Shown piece by piece: positions 26,949 through 35,912 of a stretch of DNA of 64,000 nucleotides. The stretch lies in assembly GCF_000820515.1 (NCBI RefSeq), contig NZ_JXDG01000012.1, positions 62,001-126,000 of the forward strand, given 5' to 3'. Position numbers and translations under genes: made by a program. This stretch comes from Pseudomonas batumici. Lineage in GTDB: Bacteria > Pseudomonadota > Gammaproteobacteria > Pseudomonadales > Pseudomonadaceae. Under the pieces are notes generated by a model. The model was given only the letters and a program-made list of their open reading frames with translations. It searched no databases and was not told the DNA's origin. Numbering within the stretch: the stretch's first letter is position 1; each line of letters opens with the position of its first letter.

Positions 26949-28331
26949 ATGCTCGACGCCATCCGTTGGGACCCAGACCTGATCCACCGCTACGACCTCG
27001 CGGGACCGCGCTATACCTCCTATCCCACCGCGGTGCAGTTCAACAGCCAGGTCGGGGCCTTCGACCTGCTCCACGCCCTGCGCGACAGTCGCAAGGCCCT
27101 GCGCCCCCTGTCCCTGTACGTGCATGTGCCGTTCTGCGCGAACATCTGCTACTACTGCGCCTGCAACAAGGTCATCACCAAGGACCGTGGCCGTGCCCTG
27201 CCCTACCTGCAACGCCTGGAACAGGAAATCCAGTTGGTCGCCTGCCACCTGAACCCGGCGCAGAAAGTCGAGCAACTGCACCTGGGCGGCGGCACCCCGA
27301 CCTTTCTCAGCCACGACGAACTGCGGCAACTGATGACCCGGCTGCGCCAGCACTTCAACCTGCTGGACGACGATTCCGGCGACTACGGCATCGAGATCGA
27401 TCCACGGGAAGCCGACTGGTCGACCATGGGCCTGCTGCGCGAACTGGGCTTCAACCGGGTCAGCATCGGCCTGCAGGACCTCGACCCCAACGTGCAGCGC
27501 GCCGTCAACCGCCTGCAAAGCCTGGAGGAAACCCGGGCGATCATCGAGGCGGCGCGCACCCTGCAGTTCCGTTCGATCAATATCGACCTGATCTACGGCC
27601 TGCCCCGGCAGACCCCGGACAACTTCGCCCGCACCGTCGACGAAGTGATCAACCTGCAGCCCGATCGGTTGTCGGTGTTCAACTACGCCCACTTGCCCGA
27701 GCGCTTCATGCCGCAGCGGCGGATCGACGGCAACGAACTGCCGACGCCGGCCGACAAGCTGGAAATGCTCCACCGCAGCATCGAGCAGCTTACCGCCGCC
27801 GGCTACCGCTATATCGGCATGGACCACTTCGCCCTGCCCGACGACGAGCTGGCGATTGCCCAGGAAGAATCGACCCTGCAACGCAATTTCCAGGGCTACA
27901 CCACCCACGGCCATTGCGACCTGATCGGCCTGGGGGTGTCGGCCATCAGCCAGATCGGCGACCTCTACTGCCAGAACAGCAGCGACCTGAACCAGTACCA
28001 GAACACCCTCGCCGGCGCGCAACTGGCCACCAGCCGGGGCCTGTTGTGCAACGCCGACGACCGCCTGCGCCGGGCAGTGATCCAGCAGATCATCTGCAAC
28101 TTCAGCCTGGAATTCGCCCACATCGAGCAGCAGTTCAATATCGACTTCGGCGGCTATTTCGCCGCGCTCTGGCCGCGCCTGATGGAGATGGCCGGGGACG
28201 GCCTGATCGAACTGGACCGCGAGCGCCTGACGGTCCTGCCCGCGGGACGCCTGCTGGTCCGTTCGGTGTGCATGGTCTTCGATGCCTACCTGGAACAGCA
28301 GAACCGCCAGCGCTTTTCGCGGGTGATCTGA
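26949..28331 (+). CDS. hemN: Oxygen-independent coproporphyrinogen III oxidase (dehydrogenase)
   Basis: The product has 460 residues, the standard length. ATG 26949 follows GGGGGAATG. It is a radical-SAM enzyme that decarboxylates two propionates of coproporphyrinogen III when oxygen is scarce. The cluster motif FCANICYYC has Cys63, Cys67 and Cys70, with another Cys at 72. Also visible are GGGTPTFL, the SAM-binding region, and RVSIGLQDLDPNVQ. Its placement between the oxidase assembly genes and anr couples heme supply to cbb3 oxidase production. Confidence 0.96.
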   Translation: MLDAIRWDPDLIHRYDLAGPRYTSYPTAVQFNSQVGAFDLLHALRDSRKALRPLSLYVHVPFCANICYYCACNKVITKDRGRALPYLQRLEQEIQLVACHLNPAQKVEQLHLGGGTPTFLSHDELRQLMTRLRQHFNLLDDDSGDYGIEIDPREADWSTMGLLRELGFNRVSIGLQDLDPNVQRAVNRLQSLEETRAIIEAARTLQFRSINIDLIYGLPRQTPDNFARTVDEVINLQPDRLSVFNYAHLPERFMPQRRIDGNELPTPADKLEMLHRSIEQLTAAGYRYIGMDHFALPDDELAIAQEESTLQRNFQGYTTHGHCDLIGLGVSAISQIGDLYCQNSSDLNQYQNTLAGAQLATSRGLLCNADDRLRRAVIQQIICNFSLEFAHIEQQFNIDFGGYFAALWPRLMEMAGDGLIELDRERLTVLPAGRLLVRSVCMVFDAYLEQQNRQRFSRVI

Positions 28332-28458
28332 CGGTTCGAGCCGCTTTCGGCAGTGAGACCATCTGAACGGGTGCGCCATTTTGGCGCAGGCTGGCCCGAG
28401 CGGCCCTTGCTGGGTTACCCTTACGTCTTATGTGTGTTCTCCCACAAGGATTTAAGAA

Positions 28459-29193
28459 ATGTCCGACCCAGTGAAATTGCGCACCCATAGTCAGGCCCAT
28501 TGCAAGGACTGCAGCCTGGCCCCTCTCTGCCTGCCACTTTCGCTGAATATGGAGGACATGGATGCGCTGGACGAGATCGTCAAGCGTGGCCGCCCGCTGA
28601 AGAAGGGCGAGTTCCTGTTTCGCCAGGGCGATACCTTCGGCTCGGTCTATGCGGTGCGCTCCGGTGCGCTGAAGACCTTCAGCCTGAGCGACGGCGGCGA
28701 AGAACAGATCACCGGGTTTCATCTGCCGAGCGAACTGGTCGGCCTGTCGGGCATGGACACCGAGACCTATCCGGTTTCGGCCCAGGCGCTGGAAACCACC
28801 TCGGTCTGCGAAATCCCCTTCGAGCGCCTGGACGAACTGGCCCTGCAACTGCCGCAACTGCGTCGCCAGTTGATGCGGGTGATGAGCCGGGAGATTCGCG
28901 ACGACCAGCAAATGATGTTGTTGCTGTCGAAAAAGACCGCCGACGAGCGCATTGCCACTTTCCTGGTCAACCTGTCGGCGCGTTTCCGTGCCCGGGGGTT
29001 CTCGGCCAACCAGTTCCGCCTGAGCATGTCGCGCAACGAGATCGGCAACTACCTGGGGCTGGCCGTGGAAACCGTCTCGCGGGTCTTCACCCGCTTCCAG
29101 AGCAACGAGCTGATCGCCGCCGAAGGCAAGGAAGTGCACATCCTCGACCCGATCCAGCTCTGCGCCCTGGCTGGCGGCTCGCTGGAAGGCTGA
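28459..29193 (+). CDS. anr: Anaerobic transcriptional regulator ANR (CRP/FNR family)
   Basis: The product has 244 residues. The N-terminal Cys15, Cys18 and Cys24 (C-x2-C-x5-C) and Cys117 supply the four ligands expected for the oxygen-sensitive [4Fe-4S] cluster, in the same arrangement as E. coli FNR. A cyclic-nucleotide-fold domain is followed by a dimerisation helix and an HTH ([16 protein letters not shown], with the FNR-type E-x-x-S-R recognition residues). Without O2 it activates genes with TTGAT-N4-ATCAA sites, such as those at 14191 and 26873. AAGGA lies before the ATG. It converges on moeA. Confidence 0.97.
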   Translation: MSDPVKLRTHSQAHCKDCSLAPLCLPLSLNMEDMDALDEIVKRGRPLKKGEFLFRQGDTFGSVYAVRSGALKTFSLSDGGEEQITGFHLPSELVGLSGMDTETYPVSAQALETTSVCEIPFERLDELALQLPQLRRQLMRVMSREIRDDQQMMLLLSKKTADERIATFLVNLSARFRARGFSANQFRLSMSRNEIGNYLGLAVETVSRVFTRFQSNELIAAEGKEVHILDPIQLCALAGGSLEG

Positions 29194-29240
29194 AGTCGGG
29201 CCGAGACTTGAGGTTAGCCCTTAACTGAACAGTATCAGGG

Positions 29241-30467
29241 CTAGCCCAGCACTTCGCTCAACGGAATAAAGTTCACCCAGTCCCCCTCCACCAAAGTGCT
29301 CTCCTCCAGCACCTCGACCAAGCCCTCGGCCCAGGCCGCACTGCGCAGCACACCGGAACTCTGGTTGCGATAGATCGTCGCCCGGCCGTTTTCCAGGCGC
29401 GCGCGCAGGTATTCGCGGCGATTGCCCGGCTTGGGCCAGACAAAGCCGGCCAGCACCTTGAACTGCAACGGCTGGACCGCCTGCACGCCCTGGCGGCGCA
29501 GCAGATAAGGCCGTGCCAACAAGGCGAAGGTGACCAGGGTCGAAGCCGGATTACCCGGCAGGCCGATCACCGGCACGCCGCGAAAATGCCCGAAAGTCAG
29601 GGGTTTTCCCGGCTTGATCGCCAGTTTCCACAACTCCAGCTCGCCCGCCTCGCGCAAGGCGATCCCAAGGAAATCGGCTTCGCCCACCGAGACCCCGCCC
29701 GTGGACAGGATCAGGTCGACATCACCCAGCTGCGCCAGGCGCTGGCGGGTCGCCTCCAGGTCATCCGGGAGGATCCCGGCGTCCAGTACCTCGCAGCCCT
29801 GGCGCGTCAACCAGCCGCACAGCAACACGCGGTTGCTGTTGTAGATCTGCCCCGGCCCCAATGGCTGGCCCGGCTCGACCAGTTCGTCGCCGGTGGACAG
29901 CACCGCCACCCGCACCCGCCGCACCACGTTCAGTTCGGCGCAGCCGAGGGACGCCGCCAGGCCCTGCTCGATCGGCCCCAACCGGGTTCCGGCGGCCAGC
30001 ACCACTTCGCCCACCGTGGTTTCCTGGCCCTGGGGCCGGATGTTCTGCGCAACCGCCAACGCTTCGATGAAGCGTACCCGCCCATCGGCGAGCACCTCGG
30101 CGTTTTCCTGCATTTCGACGCAATCGGCCCCCGCCGGCACCGGGGCGCCGGTAAAGATCCGCGCGCAGGTTCCCGGTTGCAAAGGCTCGGGGGCCTGCCC
30201 GGCAAAGATGCGCTGGCTGACCGGCAGCGGCTCGCCGTGCCAATCGGACAGACGCAGGGCGTAGCCATCCATGGCACTGTTGGGCCAGGGCGGCAGGTCG
30301 AGGCTGGACACCAGGTCCTCGGCCAGCACCCGCCCGTCGGCCTGCGCCAACGACACGCGCTGCACCTCACGGATCGGCGTCGCCTCGGCCAACGCCAGCA
30401 GGCGGGCCAGGGCGACTTCCACCGGCATCAACGCACCGCTCTTGCCCGGCTTACCCACGGGATTCAC
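29241..30467 (-). CDS. moeA: Molybdopterin molybdenumtransferase MoeA
   Basis: The product has 408 residues from a GTG at 30467, overlapping moaB by 17 bases; an ATG at 30428 would give 395 residues and also fits. MoeA inserts molybdate into adenylated molybdopterin. Diagnostic stretches are PPWPNSAMDGYALR, IFTGAPVPAGADCVEMQE, VLSTGDELVEPGQ, and ILSTGGVSVGEADF with the catalytic acidic residues, followed by the G-x-PGNP-like IGLPGNPAST. It forms a two-gene operon with moaB. Confidence 0.94.
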   Translation of the reverse strand: MNPVGKPGKSGALMPVEVALARLLALAEATPIREVQRVSLAQADGRVLAEDLVSSLDLPPWPNSAMDGYALRLSDWHGEPLPVSQRIFAGQAPEPLQPGTCARIFTGAPVPAGADCVEMQENAEVLADGRVRFIEALAVAQNIRPQGQETTVGEVVLAAGTRLGPIEQGLAASLGCAELNVVRRVRVAVLSTGDELVEPGQPLGPGQIYNSNRVLLCGWLTRQGCEVLDAGILPDDLEATRQRLAQLGDVDLILSTGGVSVGEADFLGIALREAGELELWKLAIKPGKPLTFGHFRGVPVIGLPGNPASTLVTFALLARPYLLRRQGVQAVQPLQFKVLAGFVWPKPGNRREYLRARLENGRATIYRNQSSGVLRSAAWAEGLVEVLEESTLVEGDWVNFIPLSEVLG

Positions 30468-30990
30468 AAGGCGCCGCCTGTTTCAGATGGGGGACGAAGT
30501 TGCACGGGCGATGGCGCGCGTCCAACTGCTCGGCGAGGATCCCGTCCCAGCCGGTGCGCACCGCGTTGGTCGAACCCGGCAGGCAGCAGACCAGGGTGCC
30601 GTTGGCCAGGCCGGCCAGCGCCCGGGACTGCACGGTGGAGGTGCCGATGTCCGCCACGGAGATCTGCCGGAACAGCTCGCCAAAACCATCGACCTGCTTG
30701 TCCAGCAGGCAGGCGACGGCCTCCGGGGTGCTGTCGCGCCCGGTAAAGCCGGTGCCGCCGGTGATCAGCACGACCTGGACCACGTCTTCGGCGATCCAGC
30801 TGGCGACCTGTGCGCGAATCCGATAGAGATCGTCCTTGAGCAACACCCGCTCGGCGAGACGGTGCCCGGCGGCGATGAGGCGGTCGACGAAGACCTGTCC
30901 CGAGGTGTCGGTTTCGAAGGTACGGGTGTCACTGACGGTCAAGACCGCGATATTCAGCGGTACGAAAGGTGTATCAGCCTTGGCTTTCAT
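30451..30990 (-). CDS. moaB: Molybdenum cofactor biosynthesis protein MoaB
   Basis: The product has 179 residues. MoaB/MogA-family proteins bind molybdopterin and adenylate it before MoeA acts. The motifs are VLTVSDTR at the N-terminus and ITGGTGFTGRDSTPEA, with the conserved Asp and Thr of the binding pocket. The 3' end overlaps moeA. It is divergent from mobA across about 90 bases, so the cluster holds late molybdenum cofactor steps in both directions. Confidence 0.93.
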   Translation of the reverse strand: MKAKADTPFVPLNIAVLTVSDTRTFETDTSGQVFVDRLIAAGHRLAERVLLKDDLYRIRAQVASWIAEDVVQVVLITGGTGFTGRDSTPEAVACLLDKQVDGFGELFRQISVADIGTSTVQSRALAGLANGTLVCCLPGSTNAVRTGWDGILAEQLDARHRPCNFVPHLKQAAPCESRG

Positions 30991-31082
30991 AGGCTCGGTC
31001 CGGTTGTAAGGAGGAACAGCCCGGTGTTATATCACAGCGTGCCTTTTCCTCACTGCTGTCATCGCTGCCATCGAGAGTGCCC

Positions 31083-31697
31083 ATGCCCGAGAACGACCTT
31101 TCCATTCTGCTCCTGGCCGGCGGTCGCGGCCAACGCATGGGCGGCCAGGACAAAGGCCTGCTGGACTGGCGCGGGCAGCCGCTGATCGCGCACCTGCACG
31201 CCGTGGCACGGCCGCTCACCGATGACCTGATCATTTCCTGCAACCGCAACCAGGCGCGCTACGCCACCTACGCCGACCGGCTGGTGGCCGACGACAGCGA
31301 CGACTTTCCCGGCCCCCTGGCCGGGATCCGCGCAGGGCTCGCGGCGGCTCGCCACGGACATCTGCTGGTGCTGCCCTGCGATGTGCCGCAGATCGACAGC
31401 GCCTTGCTCACGGCCATGCTCGATGCCGTTCGCCGCGATCCGACAAAACCGTTGATGCTGCGCCAGGGCGAACACTGGGAACCGCTGTTGTGCGTGATCC
31501 CCACGGCGCTGGCCGGGGCCTTCGAAAACGCCTGGACCCTGGGGGAACGCAGCCCGCGCAAGGTCATGCTGCAACTCCAGGCGCAGGCCCTGGAGTGCCT
31601 GCCCGATGATCCCAGGTTGGCCAATCTGAACACGCCGCAGTTGCTGCAATCCGCGAATCATTCGCCTGATGATAGGCATTCGCAAGGAACTTGCTGA
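31083..31697 (+). CDS. mobA: Molybdenum cofactor guanylyltransferase MobA
   Basis: The product has 204 residues, starting at ATG 31083 (an in-frame GTG at 31077 is also possible). It attaches GMP to molybdopterin to form the bis-MGD cofactor of nitrate and formate enzymes. The nucleotide loop [18 protein letters not shown] and the metal-site region LPCDVPQID are clear. It is divergent from moaB-moeA. Confidence 0.94.
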   Translation: MPENDLSILLLAGGRGQRMGGQDKGLLDWRGQPLIAHLHAVARPLTDDLIISCNRNQARYATYADRLVADDSDDFPGPLAGIRAGLAAARHGHLLVLPCDVPQIDSALLTAMLDAVRRDPTKPLMLRQGEHWEPLLCVIPTALAGAFENAWTLGERSPRKVMLQLQAQALECLPDDPRLANLNTPQLLQSANHSPDDRHSQGTC

Positions 31698-31796
31698 GCC
31701 TATGGCCGTCAGAAACTATCAATGAGCGTTGCAATCCATCAGTTCTGACATCAATCAACGCTATCCTCAAGAGAAATCCTTTTCCGGAGAAGTACC

Positions 31797-32018
31797 ATGA
31801 CGCCACGGACCCTTGCCGCATTCCTGCTGACCGCCGGCCTCGCCGCCCTCGCCGGCTGCTCGTCGCCGACGGTGATCACGTTGAACGACGGACGTGAAAT
31901 CCAGGCGGTGGACACCCCGAAATACGACGAGGACTCAGGGTTCTACGAATTCAAGCAACTGGACGGTAAAAAGACCCGCATCAACAAGGACCAGGTGCGT
32001 ACCGTCAAGGAGCTGTAA
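31797..32018 (+). CDS. YgdI/YgdR-family lipoprotein (DUF903)
   Basis: The product has 73 residues. A lipoprotein signal peptide ends in the lipobox LAGCS, so the mature protein begins at Cys21. The mature part is a small SH3-like beta fold (VITLNDGREIQAVDTPKYD) typical of YgdI/YgdR. Its role is unknown beyond envelope location. TCCGGAGAAG precedes the ATG and a terminator follows at 32043. Confidence 0.88.
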   Translation: MTPRTLAAFLLTAGLAALAGCSSPTVITLNDGREIQAVDTPKYDEDSGFYEFKQLDGKKTRINKDQVRTVKEL

Positions 32019-32042
32019 GCCCTGCCCCCATACGCTGGCAGC

Positions 32043-32073
32043 ACGGAGCCCGCCTTGCGCGGGCTCCGTCGTT
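32043..32073 (+). terminator. Rho-independent terminator after the lipoprotein gene
   Basis: An 11-base stem (ACGGAGCCCGC with GCGGGCTCCGT) has a 5-base loop and is followed by CGTTT, 24 bases after the stop at 32018. Confidence 0.8.
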
Positions 32074-32174
32074 TCCGCCCGACGGCAGCCGCCGCCCGTG
32101 GGCATAACGCCCGGCGACGGCCTATTCTATGAAAATCCCTCACCCGGGCTCATTCCCCTTCCGGGAGCTGAACC

Positions 32175-32618
32175 ATGAAAGTCCTCATGCTGCACGGCAT
32201 CAATCACGATCTGTTCGGTAAGTGCGAACCGATCCGTCATGCCGGCATCACCCTGGAACAGATCGACGACCGCCTGCGGGCGCTGGCCAGGGAGCTTGAC
32301 GTGGACCTCACCAGTTTCCAGACCAACAACGAAGGGGCGATGTGCATACGCATCGAGCAAGGTGCCCGCGAACAGGTGGACGCGGTGCTGATCAATGCCG
32401 GCGCCTGGACCCACAGCAGCTACGACATTCGCGACGCCCTGGCCCACCTGTCGGTACCGGTGATCGAGTTGCACATGGCCAATATCCATCGCAACGAACC
32501 CTTGCACCAGCCTTCGGTACTGTCCGAAGTGGCCCGCGGGCAGATCTGCGGTTTTGGCCTCGACAGCTACCTGCTGGGCCTGCGGGCGGCGGTGAATGCG
32601 GCACAGGACTGCCGTTGA
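32175..32618 (+). CDS. Type II 3-dehydroquinate dehydratase-like protein with altered active-site residues
   Basis: The product has 147 residues, the normal length for AroQ. Conserved parts include INAGAWTHSSYDIRDAL, PVIELHMANIHRNE and a C-terminal GQICGFGLDSYLLGL. The N-terminal loop reads HGINHDLFGKCEPIRHAG where true AroQ proteins read G-P-N-L-N-x-L-G-x-R-E-P-x-x-Y-G. The catalytic Arg thus appears to be Cys and the catalytic Tyr to be His. The fold is clear, but dehydroquinase activity is doubtful. The gene stands alone, with GGGAGCT before the ATG. It may be a paralogue with a different substrate. Confidence 0.8.
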   Translation: MKVLMLHGINHDLFGKCEPIRHAGITLEQIDDRLRALARELDVDLTSFQTNNEGAMCIRIEQGAREQVDAVLINAGAWTHSSYDIRDALAHLSVPVIELHMANIHRNEPLHQPSVLSEVARGQICGFGLDSYLLGLRAAVNAAQDCR

Positions 32619-32630
32619 CGGCAGTGGGCG

Positions 32631-33521
32631 TCACCAATGCAGGACGATCTCACTCTCGAACCGGCGCTCCCGGCCATCGACCGGATCGATGAAACGCAAG
32701 CCCTGGGCCAGCAGCTTGAGCGGGTTGGCGTAGTCGTCCTCGGCATCCTTGAGCACCTGTGGATAAAACGGGTCATTGCAGATCCCCGCCCCCAGGGCCG
32801 CCATATGTACCCGTAGTTGATGCTTCTTGCCCGTGACCGGATACAGCCCATAGCGCCACAGCTCACCCTTTTTTTCCGCCACCTCGACCGCGGTTTCGGT
32901 ATTGCTGGTACCGGCCCCTTCGCGCATCCGGAAAAACGGTTCGCCTTCCACCAGCCGGCTTTTATGGACCAGGGGGAACGACAGGTCCGGCAAGGCCCGG
33001 GCAATCGCCTCGTAGCGTTTTTCAATCTGTCTGGTAGGAAACAGCGCCTGATAGGCCGCGCGACTCCCGGGATTGGCCGAGAACAACACCAGGCCCGCCG
33101 TGTGCCGATCGATCCGGTGCAACGGCACCAGGTGCGGGTTGTCCAGGCGGCGGATCAGGCGTCGCAACAAGGTCTGCTCGACATACTCACCGGCCGGCGT
33201 CACCGGCAGGAAATGCGGCTTGTCCGCCACCACCAGATGCTCATCGGCGTAGAGAATCGTCTCGCTGACCGGAATCGGCGTCTCGTTGGGCACCTCGCGA
33301 AAATAGTGGATGCGCAGGCCCTCGCGATAAGGCAACTGCACATTGATCGCCGCGCCCGCTGCGTCCAGCACCCGACCGCGGGCAATGCGGTCGAGCCATT
33401 GCTCACGGCTGATCGCCTTGAAGTGTTCGCACAGGCAGTCCAGCACCGTGGTCCACGAACCGGGTGGCAGGTACAAGGTGCTGGCCTGGTGCTCGGCAGC
33501 ATTGAAGGGCAAGGCGGACAT
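32631..33521 (-). CDS. RluA-family pseudouridine synthase
   Basis: The product has 296 residues; ATG 33521 was chosen because the upstream extension has no coding character. The catalytic Asp is D138 in HRIDRHTAG, followed by GLVLFS. The RRFESEIVLHW ending and the TGKKHQLRVHM motif fit the RluA/RluC/RluD family. There is no clear N-terminal S4 domain beyond SREQWLDRIARGRVLD, which looks S4-like. The uridine target, rRNA or tRNA, cannot be told from sequence. Confidence 0.9.
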   Translation of the reverse strand: MSALPFNAAEHQASTLYLPPGSWTTVLDCLCEHFKAISREQWLDRIARGRVLDAAGAAINVQLPYREGLRIHYFREVPNETPIPVSETILYADEHLVVADKPHFLPVTPAGEYVEQTLLRRLIRRLDNPHLVPLHRIDRHTAGLVLFSANPGSRAAYQALFPTRQIEKRYEAIARALPDLSFPLVHKSRLVEGEPFFRMREGAGTSNTETAVEVAEKKGELWRYGLYPVTGKKHQLRVHMAALGAGICNDPFYPQVLKDAEDDYANPLKLLAQGLRFIDPVDGRERRFESEIVLHW

Positions 33522-33583
33522 GACAGGACTCGAACGGTTGGGCAAGCCTGCATTATCCAGCAAGCTCCCAACAGAACCTAGTC

Positions 33584-33916
33584 TCAACCCGAGGCGATCT
33601 TGCTGCCCAGCCGAACGGCGCCCGCCGCCTCGGTGTAGTCCTTCAGCCAGCGCAACACATCCACCGCCTCCCAACGCCCCGGGTCATAGAGTGCGTACAA
33701 CAACCCCTGGTAGCCCACCACGTCCAGTTGCCGGTGATAGCCCGCGCGCTGGAACAGGGCTTCGATTTCAGCGAAACAGGTATTGAAGTGCAACTTGTTG
33801 AACGGCGTCTTGCCTTCCGTGACCAACCCGTCCAGGCGCAACTCCAGGACCGCCTCACGCACCACATCAGCGGACATGCGGTTCACGCTGGATTTCAATT
33901 GTTCGACATTGAGCAT
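33584..33916 (-). CDS. Hypothetical protein, 110 residues
   Basis: I do not recognise a family. The sequence is soluble and mixed alpha-helical, with SVNRMSADVVREAVLEL, HFNTCFAEIEALFQRAGYHRQLDVVGYQG and YDPGRWEAVDVLRWLKDY. AAAGAGGGTTAAAGC lies just before the ATG, an acceptable ribosome binding site. It precedes the pseudouridine synthase gene by 62 bases on the same strand, so they may be cotranscribed. Confidence 0.7.
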   Translation of the reverse strand: MLNVEQLKSSVNRMSADVVREAVLELRLDGLVTEGKTPFNKLHFNTCFAEIEALFQRAGYHRQLDVVGYQGLLYALYDPGRWEAVDVLRWLKDYTEAAGAVRLGSKIASG

Positions 33917-34066
33917 GCTTTAACCCTCTTTATCTCTCTGGATTCCGTTCCCGGGTGCGCACGCCAGGGTGGGCATCCTGTCCCAACACCGGAACGAAAA
34001 CTGTATGAACATACAGTAACTGATTTTCTGATGACCCGCCAACCGATTGCCGCCCGCCGGCAGCCC

Positions 34067-34267
34067 TCAGGATTCCCTGGGATGGACCTTCCCATAGACG
34101 TTGCCGCCGATGAACGAGCCCACCGTGCCGAGGATCACCATGGCGTAGGTCCCACCATCGATCTTTCCATACCAGGTCAACGTCGCGGTGCTTACGCCAA
34201 CCACCACGGTGGCCAGAAACTTGCGACCGCCCAGTTGGTTGACCAGCAGAATCGACCTCCCTTTCAT
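34067..34267 (-). CDS. Small membrane protein, phage holin-like
   Basis: The product has 66 residues with a very strong ribosome binding site (GGGAGGAAATGAA). Two hydrophobic segments (FLATVVVGVSTATLTWY and YAMVILGTVGSFIGGNVYG) flank a short polar turn. The opening RSILLVNQLGGRKF and the GxVGSFIGGNV end resemble short holin-like proteins of Pseudomonas phages. No other phage gene is nearby, so it is either a remnant or a domesticated protein. Confidence 0.65.
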   Translation of the reverse strand: MKGRSILLVNQLGGRKFLATVVVGVSTATLTWYGKIDGGTYAMVILGTVGSFIGGNVYGKVHPRES

Positions 34268-34431
34268 TTCATTTCCTCCCTTGCAGCACCGGAACGTGCT
34301 GCGTCAAACGTCATGCAGCGACGTAAGCACAGTCGTTTTTCAAGCGCAACCGCGGGTAATTTGATGAAACAGAAGGGCTCGGCAAGCGGGCAATGGGTCA
34401 ACCGATCCGCTGCCGACGCGCAGGAAGAGGT

Positions 34432-34671
34432 TCAGCTCAGAAAGGCCACGACCTGCTCGACGTCGAACGGCCAGCCCAGTTCGGCCCCCGTGTCCACGCG
34501 GCGCAGGACCGGGATACGCAAGCCATAGGCTTCGAACAAGGCTTCGTCGTCGGCAATGTCCACCAGTTCCAGCATCAGGCCGTATTCGACGACCAACGGC
34601 ATCAGCTGCGCCTCGGCAAGTTCGCAGAGATGGCAACCCAAGGTGCCGAACAACTGGCATTCAGAAGGCAT
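34432..34671 (-). CDS. Glutaredoxin-like thiol protein (DUF836)
   Basis: The product has 79 residues. The thioredoxin-fold start CQLFGTLGCHLCELAE has a C-H-L-C active-site pair, and RIPVLRRVDTGAELGWPFDV contains the cis-Pro region. This matches the small DUF836/glutaredoxin-like family. Its redox partner is unknown. It stands alone between the holin-like gene and the acyltransferase gene. Confidence 0.85.
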   Translation of the reverse strand: MPSECQLFGTLGCHLCELAEAQLMPLVVEYGLMLELVDIADDEALFEAYGLRIPVLRRVDTGAELGWPFDVEQVVAFLS

Positions 34672-34745
34672 GGGACAAGGTCCGGGACAAGAGAGACCTG
34701 TATTTTAGGCCGGGGTCGAGCAACCGTCGAGCCAGGGACGCCCGC

Positions 34746-35840
34746 TCAGACCGCATCGTAGTGCTTGCCCGACGCCGCCGGCCGGAATCTGCGCTGGCCA
34801 TAGCGGCTCGCCCGGTCCAGCACCGGCTTCTCGAAAAAGCTGTAGCCGACCCAGCCGTAGCACCACACCGCAATCATCATCAGGACCAGGAACAGCAGAT
34901 TGTCCTCAAGATGGGTCGGCCAGTTGCCAATGATCTGCCAGGCGCGCCCCACCACCCCGAGTACCAGCAGGTGCGAAAGATAGATGGTGTAGGACATGTC
35001 ACCGGTGAACACCAGAAACCGTGGGCAATGGATCAACTGACGCCGCTCCAGCAATGCCAGGGACAAGGTCAGGGCAGCGAACACCAGCCCCACCAGGACC
35101 ATCCTCGGCAAGCCCTCGGTCGAGAACAGCTCATAGTGCCCGATCAAGGCGAAACCCGGCCCGAGCGCCATGACCAGAACCAGCCAGAGCACGGCGTCCG
35201 GCACCTTCGCGCTGTGACGGGAATAGAACAACAGGGCCGCCGCGCTGCCGACGATGAACTCCAGCCCATAGGGGTGCAGCACGATCTTGAGGGCCGAGGA
35301 ATAGTCGCGCCAGGAGTCCAGCAGGTTGAACCCCAGCAGCACCATCGCCCAGGCCAGCAGCAGCAACGGCAGGCCGCGCTCGCGAAACCCCAGCAGGAGG
35401 GTGAAGACCAGGTAGAACCACAGCTCGAACACCAGCGACCAGGCCACCATCACCAGCAGTACCCGGTCATTGGGCAGCAACAGGAACGACAGCCACAGGT
35501 TGGAGCCGCCATGGGAACTGTTGACCAGCATCGGCTGGACCAGATAGATCGCCAGGGTGATAAAGAAGTACAGCCAGTAGTTGGGGTAGATCCGCGAGAG
35601 CCGGTTGAACAGGAAACGCTGGGCCTGGACCCGGTCCTGGAAGCGGCCGCGGGTGACGATCACCATGACGAAGCCGCTGATGACGAAAAACAGGTCCACG
35701 CCCAACTGGAAAAAGTCCACCCACCCTGGCAGCAACGTATCGCCGCCGGAGTACTTGTGCTCGACCGCCGCCATGTGGAACAGCACCACGCCCAGCACTG
35801 CCATGCCTCTCAACCCTTGCAGTGAATACAGACGTTCCAT
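34746..35840 (-). CDS. Acyltransferase 3 family membrane protein (OafA/YrhL-like)
   Basis: The product has 364 residues; ATG 35840 follows GGAGAGG. The N-terminal phrase LYSLQGLRGMAVLGVVLFH has the Arg and His typical of the family, followed by GVDLFFVISGFVMVIVTRGRF. About ten membrane helices follow. Members move acetyl or other acyl groups onto surface polysaccharide, lipid A or peptidoglycan. No glycan cluster is adjacent, so the acceptor cannot be named. It lies 72 bases from the ammonium transporter gene on the same strand. Confidence 0.88.
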   Translation of the reverse strand: MERLYSLQGLRGMAVLGVVLFHMAAVEHKYSGGDTLLPGWVDFFQLGVDLFFVISGFVMVIVTRGRFQDRVQAQRFLFNRLSRIYPNYWLYFFITLAIYLVQPMLVNSSHGGSNLWLSFLLLPNDRVLLVMVAWSLVFELWFYLVFTLLLGFRERGLPLLLLAWAMVLLGFNLLDSWRDYSSALKIVLHPYGLEFIVGSAAALLFYSRHSAKVPDAVLWLVLVMALGPGFALIGHYELFSTEGLPRMVLVGLVFAALTLSLALLERRQLIHCPRFLVFTGDMSYTIYLSHLLVLGVVGRAWQIIGNWPTHLEDNLLFLVLMMIAVWCYGWVGYSFFEKPVLDRASRYGQRRFRPAASGKHYDAV

Positions 35841-35912
35841 AGACCTCTCCGTTCGAGGGGGACCTGGCCGCATGTCCCCAGGCAGGGGTCGAGCATAACG
35901 AACCGGGGCGGA

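Noticed and set aside
24380..26962. A long minus-strand frame opposite ccoI, ccoS and the TauE-like gene
   Set aside because: It covers three clear plus-strand genes; its sequence is rich in Arg, Pro and Gly without any domain.
29215..29243. Hairpin TAGCCCT/AGGGCTA between anr and moeA
   Set aside because: The stem is only 7 bases with a 15-base loop and no T-tract, and it includes the moeA stop codon. Too weak to list as a terminator.
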